From assembly GCA_002717185.1 (NCBI GenBank), contig PBDC01000115.1, positions 1 to 30,179 on the forward strand: a stretch of 30,179 nt of DNA, given 5' to 3'. The DNA is from Rhodospirillaceae bacterium (GTDB lineage Bacteria > Pseudomonadota > Alphaproteobacteria > UBA8366 > GCA-2717185). The notes under the pieces are model-generated. The model did no database searches. It was not told the origin of the DNA and saw only the letters and a list, made by a program, of their open reading frames with translations. The position numbers were made by a program, and so were the translations under genes. Positions 1 to 8,354 of this stretch are shown piece by piece (positions within the stretch are counted from its first letter, which is position 1; each line of letters opens with the position of its first letter).

Positions 1-6
1 CGAATG

Positions 7-12
7 TAGTCT
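7..12 (+). promoter_or_regulatory. putative -10 box of the glycan operon
   Basis: TAGTCT fits the actinobacterial TANNNT -10 pattern and ends 8 nt before the ATG at 21. No Shine-Dalgarno sequence is visible before that ATG, so a leaderless or nearly leaderless transcript beginning at or near the start codon is possible. The same arrangement recurs at other uncoupled genes in this window. The region upstream is cut off, so a -35 box cannot be judged. Confidence 0.4.
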
Positions 13-20
13 TCAGACTG

Positions 21-1793
21 ATGGAGCGGCTTCTCGTGTCGACTGCGATCGAGGAGTCCTGGATCGATGCGGAGCCGATGTTGTTTCTCGGCGAATGGTG
101 TCGCCATCCGTCGCGTAGGCACCGGTGGGAGAACCTCGATATAGAGGTCGTTCCGTATCACTGGAACGATCGTGCCAAGGTCAAAGGGGATCGAAGGTAT
201 CTCGATGACCTTTATGAGGCTTTGCTCGGCGAACTGGCTAATGAGCTGAATGAACGCCATGGTGTCGACCACGGGATCCGCTACTGGAGGATCCTTGTCG
301 GGCCGTGGTTGGGGTTTGTGGTTCAAGAACTGTTTGACCGGTGGGAGACGATCTCGGCTGCCCTGTCTGGTTTCCATGTCTCGGGAACGATCGTCCTCGA
401 GGGACTGCCAGATGCCAGGCCCGCATATGACATGGCTGACCACCTTGCGTTGACCAACAGTTGGGAATGGAATCACCATCTTTCGTCGATGATTCTCCAA
501 GGGTTCACCAACGTCGATTGTCTATCGAAGTCTGTGGCGGACGAGCCAGGTTTCCGTCTTTCCTGGGATCCGGAAGAGCCCACGGCCCCCATGTCGTTCG
601 CCCACCGGCTTTTCGTAGCCGGATCGGATTTGCTCAGTAGGTGTACGAGGTCAACCGACGCTCTCGTCATTAATTCTGGTCTTCGGTCCTTGCGCGACGA
701 ACTGACGCTCCAGCGACGCCTGGGGCAGGTCCCGTGCCTTCGCAGGGTCGAACAGCCTGTGCACGTAGGGGTCGAGTCCGCTCAGAGGTGCTGGTCACTA
801 GGAGAGGCCGACCCGGGTTCTTTCGATTCTTGCGTTCGCAAGCTGGTTCCATCGTTGCTCCCGTCGGCGTATCTCGAGGGCTACGGATCGCTCGGTGCCC
901 AGATCAATCGATTGCGATGGCCGGAGCGGCCGTCGGTGGTGTTCACGAGCGCCTCCCATTTTTATGACGATGTCTTCAAGGCTTGGTGTGCTGAGAAGGT
1001 GGAGGCCGGCGCGCCGCTGGTAATTGGTCAACATGGAGGGCATGTTGGAATCGGTTGGTCGTTCGTCCACGATCACCAGATGGAGGTCGCCGACCGGTTC
1101 CTAAGTTGGGGGTGGGAGGTCGCGACTGAGCCGAAGGTCGTACCGGTCGGCATGTTGAAGGCTCCCGTGCTCCCCGACCGTCATCTCGATGGCGACGGGC
1201 GAGTTGTGCTTATTCTGGGCAACGAAACGGCACAGTTGACATCGTTGACGAGTTCCGCGCTTTCAAGTCAGTTCAATGAATATCTCGAGGAACTGCATAC
1301 TTTTGTCGAGGAGTTGGCCGAGGAGGTTCGTGGTGAGCTCATGGTGCGGCTCTCGAGGCACGACACCGACTGGGAGGTGGGCGAGCGATGGCGGTCACGC
1401 CATCCCGAGGTTGCTCTGGATGACGGCCATCGCCCCGTCCTCGATCTTCTTTCGGAGACCAGGTTGTTCATCACCACCAACAACGGCACCACTTTCCTGG
1501 AGTCGATATATCTCGATGTGCCAACGGTGATGTTCTGGGACACGGAGAAATGGGGTCTCACCAGTCTGGCCTTGCCTGCATTTGCTGAACTCCGGGCGGC
1601 GGGAGTCTTCTTCGATGATCCGATTAGTGCTGCGAGGCACGTGTCGGAAATCTGGGGCGACGTGGGTTCCTGGTGGGCCAACCCCGCTGTCCGTGAGGCG
1701 GTCGCCTCGTTCTCGCTCCAGTTCTGTCGGCAAAGTCCTGATGTCGTGGATGGCATTTTGAGCGAACTCGCCAGTGTCGCTGGGGGGCGGTGA
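21..1793 (+). CDS. LIC12162-family putative polysaccharide transferase
   Basis: A 590-residue soluble protein resembling the LIC12162 family of putative transferases, first noted in Leptospira O-antigen loci; the reaction is not established. The family-like N-terminus (LLVSTAIEESW, then LFLGEWC at residues 21-27) supports starting at the ATG at 21, although the frame stays open to the window edge. Two glycosyltransferase-like signatures are visible: IGQHGGHVGIG (335-345) and ITTNNGTTFLES (484-495), followed by a DVPTVMFWD segment, a layout seen in capsule or CDP-glycerol-type transferases with a GT-B-like fold. No signal peptide or membrane segment is seen. It is the first gene of the operon and overlaps the ABC exporter by a few bases. 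I infer a role in building or capping the surface glycan; family placement is fairly confident, function is not. Confidence 0.75.
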   Translation: MERLLVSTAIEESWIDAEPMLFLGEWCRHPSRRHRWENLDIEVVPYHWNDRAKVKGDRRYLDDLYEALLGELANELNERHGVDHGIRYWRILVGPWLGFVVQELFDRWETISAALSGFHVSGTIVLEGLPDARPAYDMADHLALTNSWEWNHHLSSMILQGFTNVDCLSKSVADEPGFRLSWDPEEPTAPMSFAHRLFVAGSDLLSRCTRSTDALVINSGLRSLRDELTLQRRLGQVPCLRRVEQPVHVGVESAQRCWSLGEADPGSFDSCVRKLVPSLLPSAYLEGYGSLGAQINRLRWPERPSVVFTSASHFYDDVFKAWCAEKVEAGAPLVIGQHGGHVGIGWSFVHDHQMEVADRFLSWGWEVATEPKVVPVGMLKAPVLPDRHLDGDGRVVLILGNETAQLTSLTSSALSSQFNEYLEELHTFVEELAEEVRGELMVRLSRHDTDWEVGERWRSRHPEVALDDGHRPVLDLLSETRLFITTNNGTTFLESIYLDVPTVMFWDTEKWGLTSLALPAFAELRAAGVFFDDPISAARHVSEIWGDVGSWWANPAVREAVASFSLQFCRQSPDVVDGILSELASVAGGR

Positions 1794-3619
1794 TGGCTGA
1801 CGAAATCGAAGAGGTTTCGTTTCGGAGGCTCGTGCGAGGCCTCTGGGCGCATTTGAGACGGCGTCGAAGATGGCAGATGCTGGCTGTTACCGCCCTGATG
1901 GTCGCCAGCGCATTCGCCGAGGTCATGACGCTCGGGACGGTTATTCCCTTCATTGCTGTATTTGTGGAACCCGAACGGGCCATGGCTTTCGGTCCGGTTG
2001 CCCGAGCCGCTGGCTGGGTTGGAATCACCTCGGCGTCTCAATTGGTTGTTCCACTGGCTGTTGCCTTCTTGGTGGCGGCAGTGTCGGCTGTGGTGCTCCG
2101 GATGACAGTCCTCTGGGCGACTACCCGTTTGGCCATGTCGGCTGGCGGGGAGTTGGCGTCTAAGGCGTTTGAACGAACCCTTTATCAGCCGTACGAGGTG
2201 CATGTTCAGCGCCATTCCAGCGAGGTGACGAGCGTAATTGTGCAGAAGGTCGAGGTGGTCGTCTATGGCATGTTCTTCCCTCTCCAGAACGCCGTCGGTT
2301 CGGTGTTCACGCTGGTCAGTGTGGCTGCGGCACTGGTGGCGATCGATCGTCAGATAGCGGTCTCCTCTGTCGTGATCGTCGGAGGGGCGTACCTCATTAT
2401 CACTAGAAGTTTGAAGGGGAGGTTGTCAAGGAACGGTCGTCGGATCGCGGTGGCGCAGGTCGGGGTGTTGAAGATCCTGAACGAGTCCATGGGAGGAATT
2501 CGGGAGTTGCTTCTCAATGGGACCCAGCGGGTTTTCGTGGAGCAGTTCACGACGTCAGATGGGAACCGCCGCCGGGCCGGGGCTTCTAACATCGTCATCC
2601 AACAGGCGCCGAGGCTCTTGATGGAGGGCATAGCCATGGTCCTGATCGTGGTGATGGTCCTGGTTCTTGATGGTCGACAGGGCGGTGTGATTGCGCATCT
2701 CCCTGAATTGACGGCGTTCGCCGTTGCTGGTCAACGCATGCTGCCGGTCAGCCAGCAGTGCTACACGACGGTGGCCACCCTGCTGGCATCCCGACCGGTC
2801 CTGTCGGAGGCGCTGGCCATCCTCGACCAGACTGAAAGTACTGTCGAGCGACACGAGAGGGGCGAACCGGTTCCTTTCGTTTCGGCCCTGGCGTGTTCTG
2901 GGCTGTCGTTTCGCTACTCGGAAGACAAACCACTGGTTCTCGATGGCATTGACCTCGAGGTTCCGATTGGATCGACCGTGGGACTAGTGGGTGAGACTGG
3001 CAGTGGAAAGTCCACCCTCCTTGACTTGATGATGGGACTTCTCCAGCCATCTAGTGGATCTCTGACAATTGATGGCGTCCTGCTTGGTGATGAGACCATT
3101 GGGGGTTGGCGGCAGTCGGTTGCCCACGTTTCTCAGGACGTGTTCCTCATGGATGCATCAATAGCGGAGAACATTGCTTTCGGGGTGCCGAAGAATCTGA
3201 TCGACCACCAGAGGGTGAGAGCATCGGCTAAACGAGCCCAGATTGATGAATTTGTTCTGGCCGAACCGGAGGGATACCTGACACTCGTGGGTGAGCGTGG
3301 GGTGCGCCTCTCCGGTGGCCAGCAGCAGCGAATCGGCATCGCTCGTGCCCTATACAAGGGGGCAGCAGTCCTGATCTTCGACGAGGCGACGAGTGCATTG
3401 GACTCCGTCACCGAAGGCTTGGTGCTGAAGGGAATCGCCGACTCTGGAGAAGGTGTCACTGTGGTGATGGTCACCCATCGTCTGTCTACGTTACGCAATT
3501 GCGATCAGATCTTCGAGTTGCAAGATGGTCGGATTGTGGCTTCTGGTCGGTTTGAGGACCTGATTGAGTCGAGTGGTTCGTTTCGGGAGATGGCTCGTTC
3601 CTCGACGGAGACCGAGTGA
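1790..3619 (+). CDS. ABC exporter (fused permease-ATPase), MsbA/PglK-like
   Basis: A half-transporter of 609 residues with an N-terminal membrane domain (about residues 1-330, several hydrophobic helices beginning near residue 28) and a C-terminal ATPase. Visible motifs: Walker A GETGSGKST (401-409), signature LSGGQQQR (507-514), Walker B VLIFDE (527-532) and H-loop VTHR (561-564). The family exports lipids or flips lipid-linked oligosaccharides as homodimers; no Wzx flippase or Wzm/Wzt pair is seen in the operon, so I infer that this protein moves the lipid-linked glycan across the membrane. The GTG at 1790 overlaps the upstream stop; the ATG at 1793 is an equally good start and lies just after a G-rich run (1782-1787). 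The transported substrate is not determined by sequence. Confidence 0.9.
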   Translation: MMADEIEEVSFRRLVRGLWAHLRRRRRWQMLAVTALMVASAFAEVMTLGTVIPFIAVFVEPERAMAFGPVARAAGWVGITSASQLVVPLAVAFLVAAVSAVVLRMTVLWATTRLAMSAGGELASKAFERTLYQPYEVHVQRHSSEVTSVIVQKVEVVVYGMFFPLQNAVGSVFTLVSVAAALVAIDRQIAVSSVVIVGGAYLIITRSLKGRLSRNGRRIAVAQVGVLKILNESMGGIRELLLNGTQRVFVEQFTTSDGNRRRAGASNIVIQQAPRLLMEGIAMVLIVVMVLVLDGRQGGVIAHLPELTAFAVAGQRMLPVSQQCYTTVATLLASRPVLSEALAILDQTESTVERHERGEPVPFVSALACSGLSFRYSEDKPLVLDGIDLEVPIGSTVGLVGETGSGKSTLLDLMMGLLQPSSGSLTIDGVLLGDETIGGWRQSVAHVSQDVFLMDASIAENIAFGVPKNLIDHQRVRASAKRAQIDEFVLAEPEGYLTLVGERGVRLSGGQQQRIGIARALYKGAAVLIFDEATSALDSVTEGLVLKGIADSGEGVTVVMVTHRLSTLRNCDQIFELQDGRIVASGRFEDLIESSGSFREMARSSTETE

Positions 3620-3665
3620 GAAATGGGAGTCGAATCCAGAACATGAGATGGGAGTGGCGGTCGAC

Positions 3666-4634
3666 ATGATGCTGGACGGGGTGAAGGTAGTGGTGGTCGG
3701 TGGTGCTGGACTGATTGGTTCCCATACCGTGGATCTCCTGCTGGATGAGGACGTGGCGGAGGTCGTGGTATTCGACAACCTGGCTCGGGGCACGGTCGAA
3801 AATCTGACTGGTGCTCTCGTCGATTCCCGGTGCCGTCTCGTGGAAGGCGACCTCGCGGATCCCACGGCACTCGGGGATGCGCTCGAGGGTGCCGCTGGCG
3901 TCTTTCATTTCGCGGCGTTGTGGCTCCTGCACTGCCATGAGCATCCCCGAGACGGCTTCGACGTGAACCTGACGGGAACTTTCAACCTCCTTGAGGCGTG
4001 TCGAGACCAGGGGGTCCAGCGACTGGTTTTCTCCTCCTCGGCATCGGTCTATGGCGATGCCATCGAGGAGCCGATGAATGAATCGCATCCGTTCAACAAC
4101 ACCACTGTCTATGGGGCCACAAAGATCGCAGGCGAAGCCATGGCTACGGCGTTTTGCCATCGGGACGGACTGGGCTACCTGGGGCTCCGCTACTTCAACG
4201 TCTATGGTCCCCGACAGGATTACAAGGGCGCCTATGTGGCTGTCATCATGAAGATGTTGGACCGTCTGGATCGCGGCGAGTCGCCGATTGTCTTCGGTGA
4301 CGGCACGCAGGCCTACGACTTCGTCAGCGTCCGGGACTGTGCCCGAGCCAACATTGCGGCCATGAAGGCCAGCGTCGTCGACAGGGTCTACAACGTCTGC
4401 ACTGGCCACCAGACCTCGATAGCAGATTTGGCAGCGTTGCTGATCGAATTGACTGGTCAGGATGTAGGCATCGACTTCCACCCCGAGGAGGTGTCGTTCG
4501 TCCGCAATCGAATCGGCGACCCGTCGCGGGCCTTTGGAGAACTGGGCTTTCGCGCAGAGACCGAACTCGTCGACGGGCTTCGAGAACTCATCGAGTGGCG
4601 TCGCTCCAACCTAGATGAGACCGTGCAGCAGTGA
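3666..4634 (+). CDS. NAD-dependent sugar epimerase/dehydratase (extended SDR)
   Basis: A 322-residue extended short-chain dehydrogenase. It has the nucleotide-binding GGAGLIG (residues 12-18), the SSSASVYG strand (123-130) with catalytic Ser, the active-site YGATK (Tyr149, Lys153) and the LRYFNVYGPRQ segment typical of GalE/WbpP-type UDP-sugar enzymes. It probably oxidises C4 of a UDP-sugar transiently, giving epimerisation or possibly decarboxylation or dehydration. The exact substrate cannot be read from sequence; its place just before the diamino-uronate genes suggests a precursor of the same glycan. Start choice: ATG 3666 sits a few residues before the Rossmann strand; ATG 3648 (6 residues longer) and ATG 3669 are alternatives. 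The frame is open further upstream, but that part overlaps the ABC gene and looks non-coding. Confidence 0.85.
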   Translation: MMLDGVKVVVVGGAGLIGSHTVDLLLDEDVAEVVVFDNLARGTVENLTGALVDSRCRLVEGDLADPTALGDALEGAAGVFHFAALWLLHCHEHPRDGFDVNLTGTFNLLEACRDQGVQRLVFSSSASVYGDAIEEPMNESHPFNNTTVYGATKIAGEAMATAFCHRDGLGYLGLRYFNVYGPRQDYKGAYVAVIMKMLDRLDRGESPIVFGDGTQAYDFVSVRDCARANIAAMKASVVDRVYNVCTGHQTSIADLAALLIELTGQDVGIDFHPEEVSFVRNRIGDPSRAFGELGFRAETELVDGLRELIEWRRSNLDETVQQ

Positions 4635-5749
4635 CGACCATGCCATTGATCGATCTCGCTGCTCAGCAGCAGGTGCTGCGCAAGCGGCTTGATGTCGCAA
4701 TTAGCCGGGTCCTCGATCATGGTGCTTACATTCTCGGTCCGGAAGTTGCCGAACTGGAGTCGATGCTCGCTAGTTCGGTTGGTCGACGGCACTGTGTCTC
4801 CTGTGCGTCAGGTACGGATGCGCTCCAGATCTTCCTCATGGCGAAGGGGGTGGGGGCCGGTGATCGAGTCGTCGTCCCGGATTTCACTTTCGTGGCTACG
4901 GCTGAGGCGGTTCGTCTCGTGGGAGCGGAACCGGTATTCGCTGACGTCGACCCCGTCTCCTACACCTTGGACCCGGCGTCGGTTCGGAAGGCCTGGGACC
5001 TCGAGGGCCGTCCTCCTGTCGGGGTCATTGCAGTGGACCTCTTCGGGCACCCGGCACAAACAGCTGAGATCGAGGCCCTGATCGGAGGCCTGGGTGCCTG
5101 GGTGCTGGTAGACGGCGCCCAGTCATTTGGATCGCGTAGGGGTCAGCGGAGCAGTTTGGCCGAGGGTGTGGCGGCCACGACGTCCTTTTACCCGGCCAAG
5201 CCTCTCGGTGGCTACGGAGATGGAGGGGCGATCTTCTGCGATGACGAGGAACTCGCCAACACCATGCGGTCGGTGAGTGCTCATGGTTACGGCGACGAGC
5301 GGGACGAACACGTTCGAGTTGGCCTGACCGGCCGTCTTGACACCCTTCAAGCCGCGATCCTGCTCGTCAAACTCGAGGTGTTCGGTAGTGAGGTGGAACG
5401 TCGACAGGAAATAGCCGATCGCTATTCCACTGCTCTTAGCGATCTGCTCGAGACGCCGGCCGTCGCAGCCGATTGTCGGTCGGTATGGGCGCAGTACACC
5501 GTGCAGGTCGACGATCGAGAGAGGGTCCGTGACGGGCTGCTCCAGGCCGGGGTTCCGACCGCTGTCTTCTACCAACAGCCCCTACATGAGGCGTTCGCTT
5601 ACCGCTCTAATCCAGTGGTTCCAGGTGGGGTTAGAGTCGCTGAGCGGATCTCAAAGCGGGTAGTTAGCCTTCCGATGCACGCATATCTCGGAGAAGCTGA
5701 GCAGGACCAGGTGGTCTCGGCCATTCGCAAGGTCATCGATCCGAGTTGA
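4631..5749 (+). CDS. wbpE: WbpE/WlbC-type UDP-3-keto-GlcNAcA aminotransferase
   Basis: A 372-residue DegT/DnrJ/EryC1/StrS-family PLP aminotransferase. The PLP lysine is Lys190 in SFYPAKPLGGYGDGGA, and VDGAQSFG (160-167) supplies the Asp that contacts the pyridine nitrogen. From memory it matches Pseudomonas WbpE closely along its whole length, including DHGAYILGPEV, CASGTDALQI, GRLDTLQAAILLVKLEVF and VSLPMHAYL. WbpE transfers an amino group from glutamate to C3 of UDP-3-keto-GlcNAcA, giving UDP-GlcNAc(3NH2)A. The GTG at 4631 overlaps the epimerase stop; ATG 4640 is an alternative. It is followed by the matching N-acetyltransferase and 3-dehydrogenase, which strongly supports this assignment over other DegT enzymes. 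Confidence 0.87.
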   Translation: MTTMPLIDLAAQQQVLRKRLDVAISRVLDHGAYILGPEVAELESMLASSVGRRHCVSCASGTDALQIFLMAKGVGAGDRVVVPDFTFVATAEAVRLVGAEPVFADVDPVSYTLDPASVRKAWDLEGRPPVGVIAVDLFGHPAQTAEIEALIGGLGAWVLVDGAQSFGSRRGQRSSLAEGVAATTSFYPAKPLGGYGDGGAIFCDDEELANTMRSVSAHGYGDERDEHVRVGLTGRLDTLQAAILLVKLEVFGSEVERRQEIADRYSTALSDLLETPAVAADCRSVWAQYTVQVDDRERVRDGLLQAGVPTAVFYQQPLHEAFAYRSNPVVPGGVRVAERISKRVVSLPMHAYLGEAEQDQVVSAIRKVIDPS

Positions 5750-5765
5750 GGCCAAGGCAACGATC

Positions 5766-6275
5766 ATGAGCATCGATCCCGATCCGACCTACGTCGATCT
5801 CCGCGCCGAGGTCTCCCCGGACGCAGAACTCGGTCCAGGCTGCCAAGTGTGGGACTGGACGAAGGTTCGGGAGGGAGCCCGGATCGGCTCCGGGACGACG
5901 ATCGGGCAGGGGTGCTACGTCGACCATGGAGTGGTTATTGGCGCTCGATGCAAGGTCCAAAATGGCGTCAACCTGTACCACGGGGTGACCCTCGGCGACG
6001 AGGTGTTCGTCGGGCCCTCTGTCACCTTCACCAACGATCTTCACCCTCGGGCTGTCGGTGACTGGGAGGTGACGTCCACGGTGGTGGAGGATGGCGCATC
6101 GATCGGGGCCAACTCGACGATCGTGTGTGGGGTGGTGATCGGTGCGGGTGCGATAATCGGCGCTGGCTCGGTGGTGCTGGTCGACGTGCCCCCGGGCGCG
6201 CTCGTGGTGGGGAATCCGGGGCGGATCGTCCGCCAGAGCGGAGATAGTTCGAGGCATGGGCTAGAGGATGGGTGA
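5766..6275 (+). CDS. wbpD: WbpD/WlbB-type UDP-2,3-diaminouronate N-acetyltransferase
   Basis: A 169-residue left-handed beta-helix acyltransferase built of hexapeptide repeats (for example IGSGTTIGQGCYVDHGVVIG and later IGANSTIVCGVVIGAGAIIG). The segments VQNGVNLYHGV and VFVGPSVTFTNDLHPRA are characteristic of WbpD/WlbB proteins, and the C-terminal VVGNPGRIVR is the usual cap. WbpD acetylates the C3 amino group of UDP-GlcNAc(3NH2)A with acetyl-CoA. The ATG at 5766 lies 16 bp after the aminotransferase stop, with AAGG about 9 nt upstream. The gene overlaps the dehydrogenase start by 8 bp. Assignment rests on motifs plus the three-gene context; other sugar N-acetyltransferases of the fold are less likely. 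Confidence 0.85.
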   Translation: MSIDPDPTYVDLRAEVSPDAELGPGCQVWDWTKVREGARIGSGTTIGQGCYVDHGVVIGARCKVQNGVNLYHGVTLGDEVFVGPSVTFTNDLHPRAVGDWEVTSTVVEDGASIGANSTIVCGVVIGAGAIIGAGSVVLVDVPPGALVVGNPGRIVRQSGDSSRHGLEDG

Positions 6276-7236
6276 TCCGGTGCGGTGCGCGGTGATCGGC
6301 GTTGGGCATATGGGACGGAATCACGTCCGGTGCCTAGCCTCGCTAAAGGACGTCGACCTGGTAGCCGTCGTCGACCCGAACGAGGAGAATCGAACTGCTG
6401 CGGCAGTTCACGGATCCCGGGCTTTGGCATCGATCGACGACCTGCCCGAGGTGGATGCGGCGGTGGTCGCCGTCCCGACGGCACTCCACCTCCCGGTGGG
6501 CCTAGCGCTAATGGAGCGCGGAGTTCATTGCCTGATCGAGAAGCCCCTAGCCCTCACTGGCGACGAGGCGCACGTGTTGATTGACGCGGCCGAGAACGCC
6601 GGGGTTGTTCTGCAGGTAGGCCACGTCGAGAGGTTCAATCCGGCGGTCCGCCAGCTTCGGGAGTTGCTGGAGGGCGAGAGGGTGTTGGTGGCCAATGCCC
6701 GGCGCATGAGCGCGGTGAGTTCCAGGGTCAGTGATATTGACGTGGTGATGGACCTGATGGTCCATGACATCGACGTCGTCCTCTACTTGATGGGTCCCGA
6801 CGTGGTGGAGGTGGAGGCCCGTGGAGTGGACGGCCCGAACGGCTCGGATCACGTGACTGCCCTCCTACGGTTCGAAGGGAACCGCTTGGCGTCGCTCACG
6901 GGAAGCCGGATCACCCAGACCCAGGTCCGACAACTTGAGGTGACCACTGCCGACCGCTTCCTGACCGTCGACTACCCGAGCCAAGAACTTCTGATTTTCC
7001 GCCAGGGAAGGATTGGTGGAGTTGGCGACGAGGGTTTCGACGGGAGGTACGTACTTGACGTGGAGACCCGGCGGGGATTCGTCCGACGATCTGAGCCGCT
7101 AGTGGCGGAACTTGAGCACTTTGTGGGTGCCGTGCGCGGTGACCATCCGTGCGAGATCGGTGGTCGACAGGCCCTCGCAACACTGGATCTGGTTTGGAGC
7201 ATCCAGAAACGTTTGGGTGCAGTGGATGCCACGTGA
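6268..7236 (+). CDS. wbpB: WbpB/WlbA-type UDP-GlcNAcA 3-dehydrogenase (Gfo/Idh/MocA)
   Basis: A 322-residue Gfo/Idh/MocA oxidoreductase. The NAD-binding GVGHMG is at residues 11-16, the EKP motif at 91-93, and GHVERFNPAV at 118-127; VHDIDVVLYL carries the conserved C-terminal-domain Asp/His region. In the WbpB-E-D route this enzyme oxidises C3 of UDP-GlcNAcA to the 3-keto sugar used by the aminotransferase. The family is broad (inositol and other sugar dehydrogenases belong to it), so function is taken largely from its neighbours: it directly follows wbpE and wbpD. It overlaps the acyltransferase by 8 bp and its stop overlaps the GTG of the next gene. Confidence 0.8.
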   Translation: MGDPVRCAVIGVGHMGRNHVRCLASLKDVDLVAVVDPNEENRTAAAVHGSRALASIDDLPEVDAAVVAVPTALHLPVGLALMERGVHCLIEKPLALTGDEAHVLIDAAENAGVVLQVGHVERFNPAVRQLRELLEGERVLVANARRMSAVSSRVSDIDVVMDLMVHDIDVVLYLMGPDVVEVEARGVDGPNGSDHVTALLRFEGNRLASLTGSRITQTQVRQLEVTTADRFLTVDYPSQELLIFRQGRIGGVGDEGFDGRYVLDVETRRGFVRRSEPLVAELEHFVGAVRGDHPCEIGGRQALATLDLVWSIQKRLGAVDAT

Positions 7237-8354
7237 GCATGGTTGACCTTCCGATCATCGTTCCGGACGTCGACTTCGATGAGGTGGAGGCCGACCTTCG
7301 AGCCGTCTTCGCGTCCGGCCAGCTGACCTCGGGCCCCTACGGGGTCGATTTTGAGCGGGCGGTGGCCGACTTCGTGGGTGTGGAGGAGGCGGTGGCTACC
7401 ACCTCTGCGACTACTGCGCTCCACCTGGCGCTGGCAGCGTTGGGCGTGGGCCCAGGGGACGAGGTCCTGCTGTCCGACTTCACCTTCCCGGCGACGGCCA
7501 ACGTGGTGATCCAGACTGGCGCCGCGCCGGTCTTCGTCGACTCGTCGCCGAACGATCTTTCGATGGACCCGGAGTGTCTACGAAGACTCGTCTCGGACCG
7601 CACCAAGGTGGTGATGCCAGTGGATCCATTCGGTCAACCGGCCGATTATTCCGCGATAGAGAGGATCGCCGAGGAGGTGGGAGCGAGCGTGGTTGTGGAC
7701 GCAGCCTGTTCTCTTGGCGGCGAGCGGGACGACACTAGGTGCGGCGCCCACGGGCTAATGGCTTGTTTCAGTTTCCATCCGCGGAAGGTTGTGACCTGTG
7801 GCGAGGGTGGGATGGTGACGACATCGGATCTCGAGTTGGCCGAACGTCTCCGGACGCTGCGGAACCACGGGTCGATCAGGGCCGGCGGTCCGGCCCTTTC
7901 GTTCGTGGAGCCGGGCTTCAATTACCGTCTGGGCGAGGTTCCGGCGGTGATCGGCCTGTCGCAGGTCCGGCGACTGGAGGAGATCCTCGCCGACCGCCGG
8001 GAGACGGCCGCTCGCTACGACGAGAGGCTGACCGGGGTTAATGGCCTTGCGGTTCCCCGCCCGGCCAGCGGCACAAAGTGGTCCTACCAGTCCTATGTCG
8101 TCGTTCTCGATGACGAGGTCGACCGCGACAAGGTCATCTTGGACATGGCCGACGAGGGGATCGGAACCACGATCGGCACGTATGCGTGCCACCAGCATTC
8201 CGCCTATGCCCGATGGGGCTACGTGGACGGCGATCTCCCAAACTCGGCTCGGTTCGCTGGGCAAACCCTCACCCTCCCGTTGGTGCCGAGGATGCCTATC
8301 GAGCAGGTGGACAGGGTCGTGGGAGCCCTGCTGCAGATCTTGGGAACCGGATGA
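7233..8354 (+). CDS. second DegT/DnrJ/EryC1/StrS aminotransferase
   Basis: A 373-residue PLP-dependent sugar aminotransferase. The PLP lysine is Lys185 (counting from the GTG) in SFHPRKVVTCGEGGM, and VVDAACSLGG supplies the Asp. The N-terminal half has the family pattern GQLTSGPYGVDFE and TSATTALHLAL. It differs clearly from the WbpE-like enzyme upstream, so it is not a recent copy; it should aminate a different keto sugar, perhaps a 4-keto-6-deoxy sugar as in perosamine or Qui4N synthesis, or serve an unrecognised step. No dehydratase that would obviously feed it is present apart from the SDR gene at 3666. The GTG at 7233 overlaps the previous stop; ATG 7239 is the alternative. The last bases overlap the next gene as ATGA. 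Confidence 0.85.
   Translation: MSMVDLPIIVPDVDFDEVEADLRAVFASGQLTSGPYGVDFERAVADFVGVEEAVATTSATTALHLALAALGVGPGDEVLLSDFTFPATANVVIQTGAAPVFVDSSPNDLSMDPECLRRLVSDRTKVVMPVDPFGQPADYSAIERIAEEVGASVVVDAACSLGGERDDTRCGAHGLMACFSFHPRKVVTCGEGGMVTTSDLELAERLRTLRNHGSIRAGGPALSFVEPGFNYRLGEVPAVIGLSQVRRLEEILADRRETAARYDERLTGVNGLAVPRPASGTKWSYQSYVVVLDDEVDRDKVILDMADEGIGTTIGTYACHQHSAYARWGYVDGDLPNSARFAGQTLTLPLVPRMPIEQVDRVVGALLQILGTG

Noticed and set aside
1..20. 3' end of an upstream gene
   Set aside because: Only 20 bases are available; the TAG at 7-9 could end an upstream frame, but nothing supports it.
1268..2215. Long open frame on the minus strand (about 315 codons)
   Set aside because: It lies antisense across two well-supported genes, its translation is low-complexity (Ser/Arg/His/Pro-rich) and it has no family motif; such frames are common in GC-rich DNA.
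3486..4481. Long open frame on the minus strand (about 331 codons)
   Set aside because: It is antisense to the ABC exporter end and the SDR epimerase, both of which have complete catalytic motifs; no recognisable domain in the antisense product.
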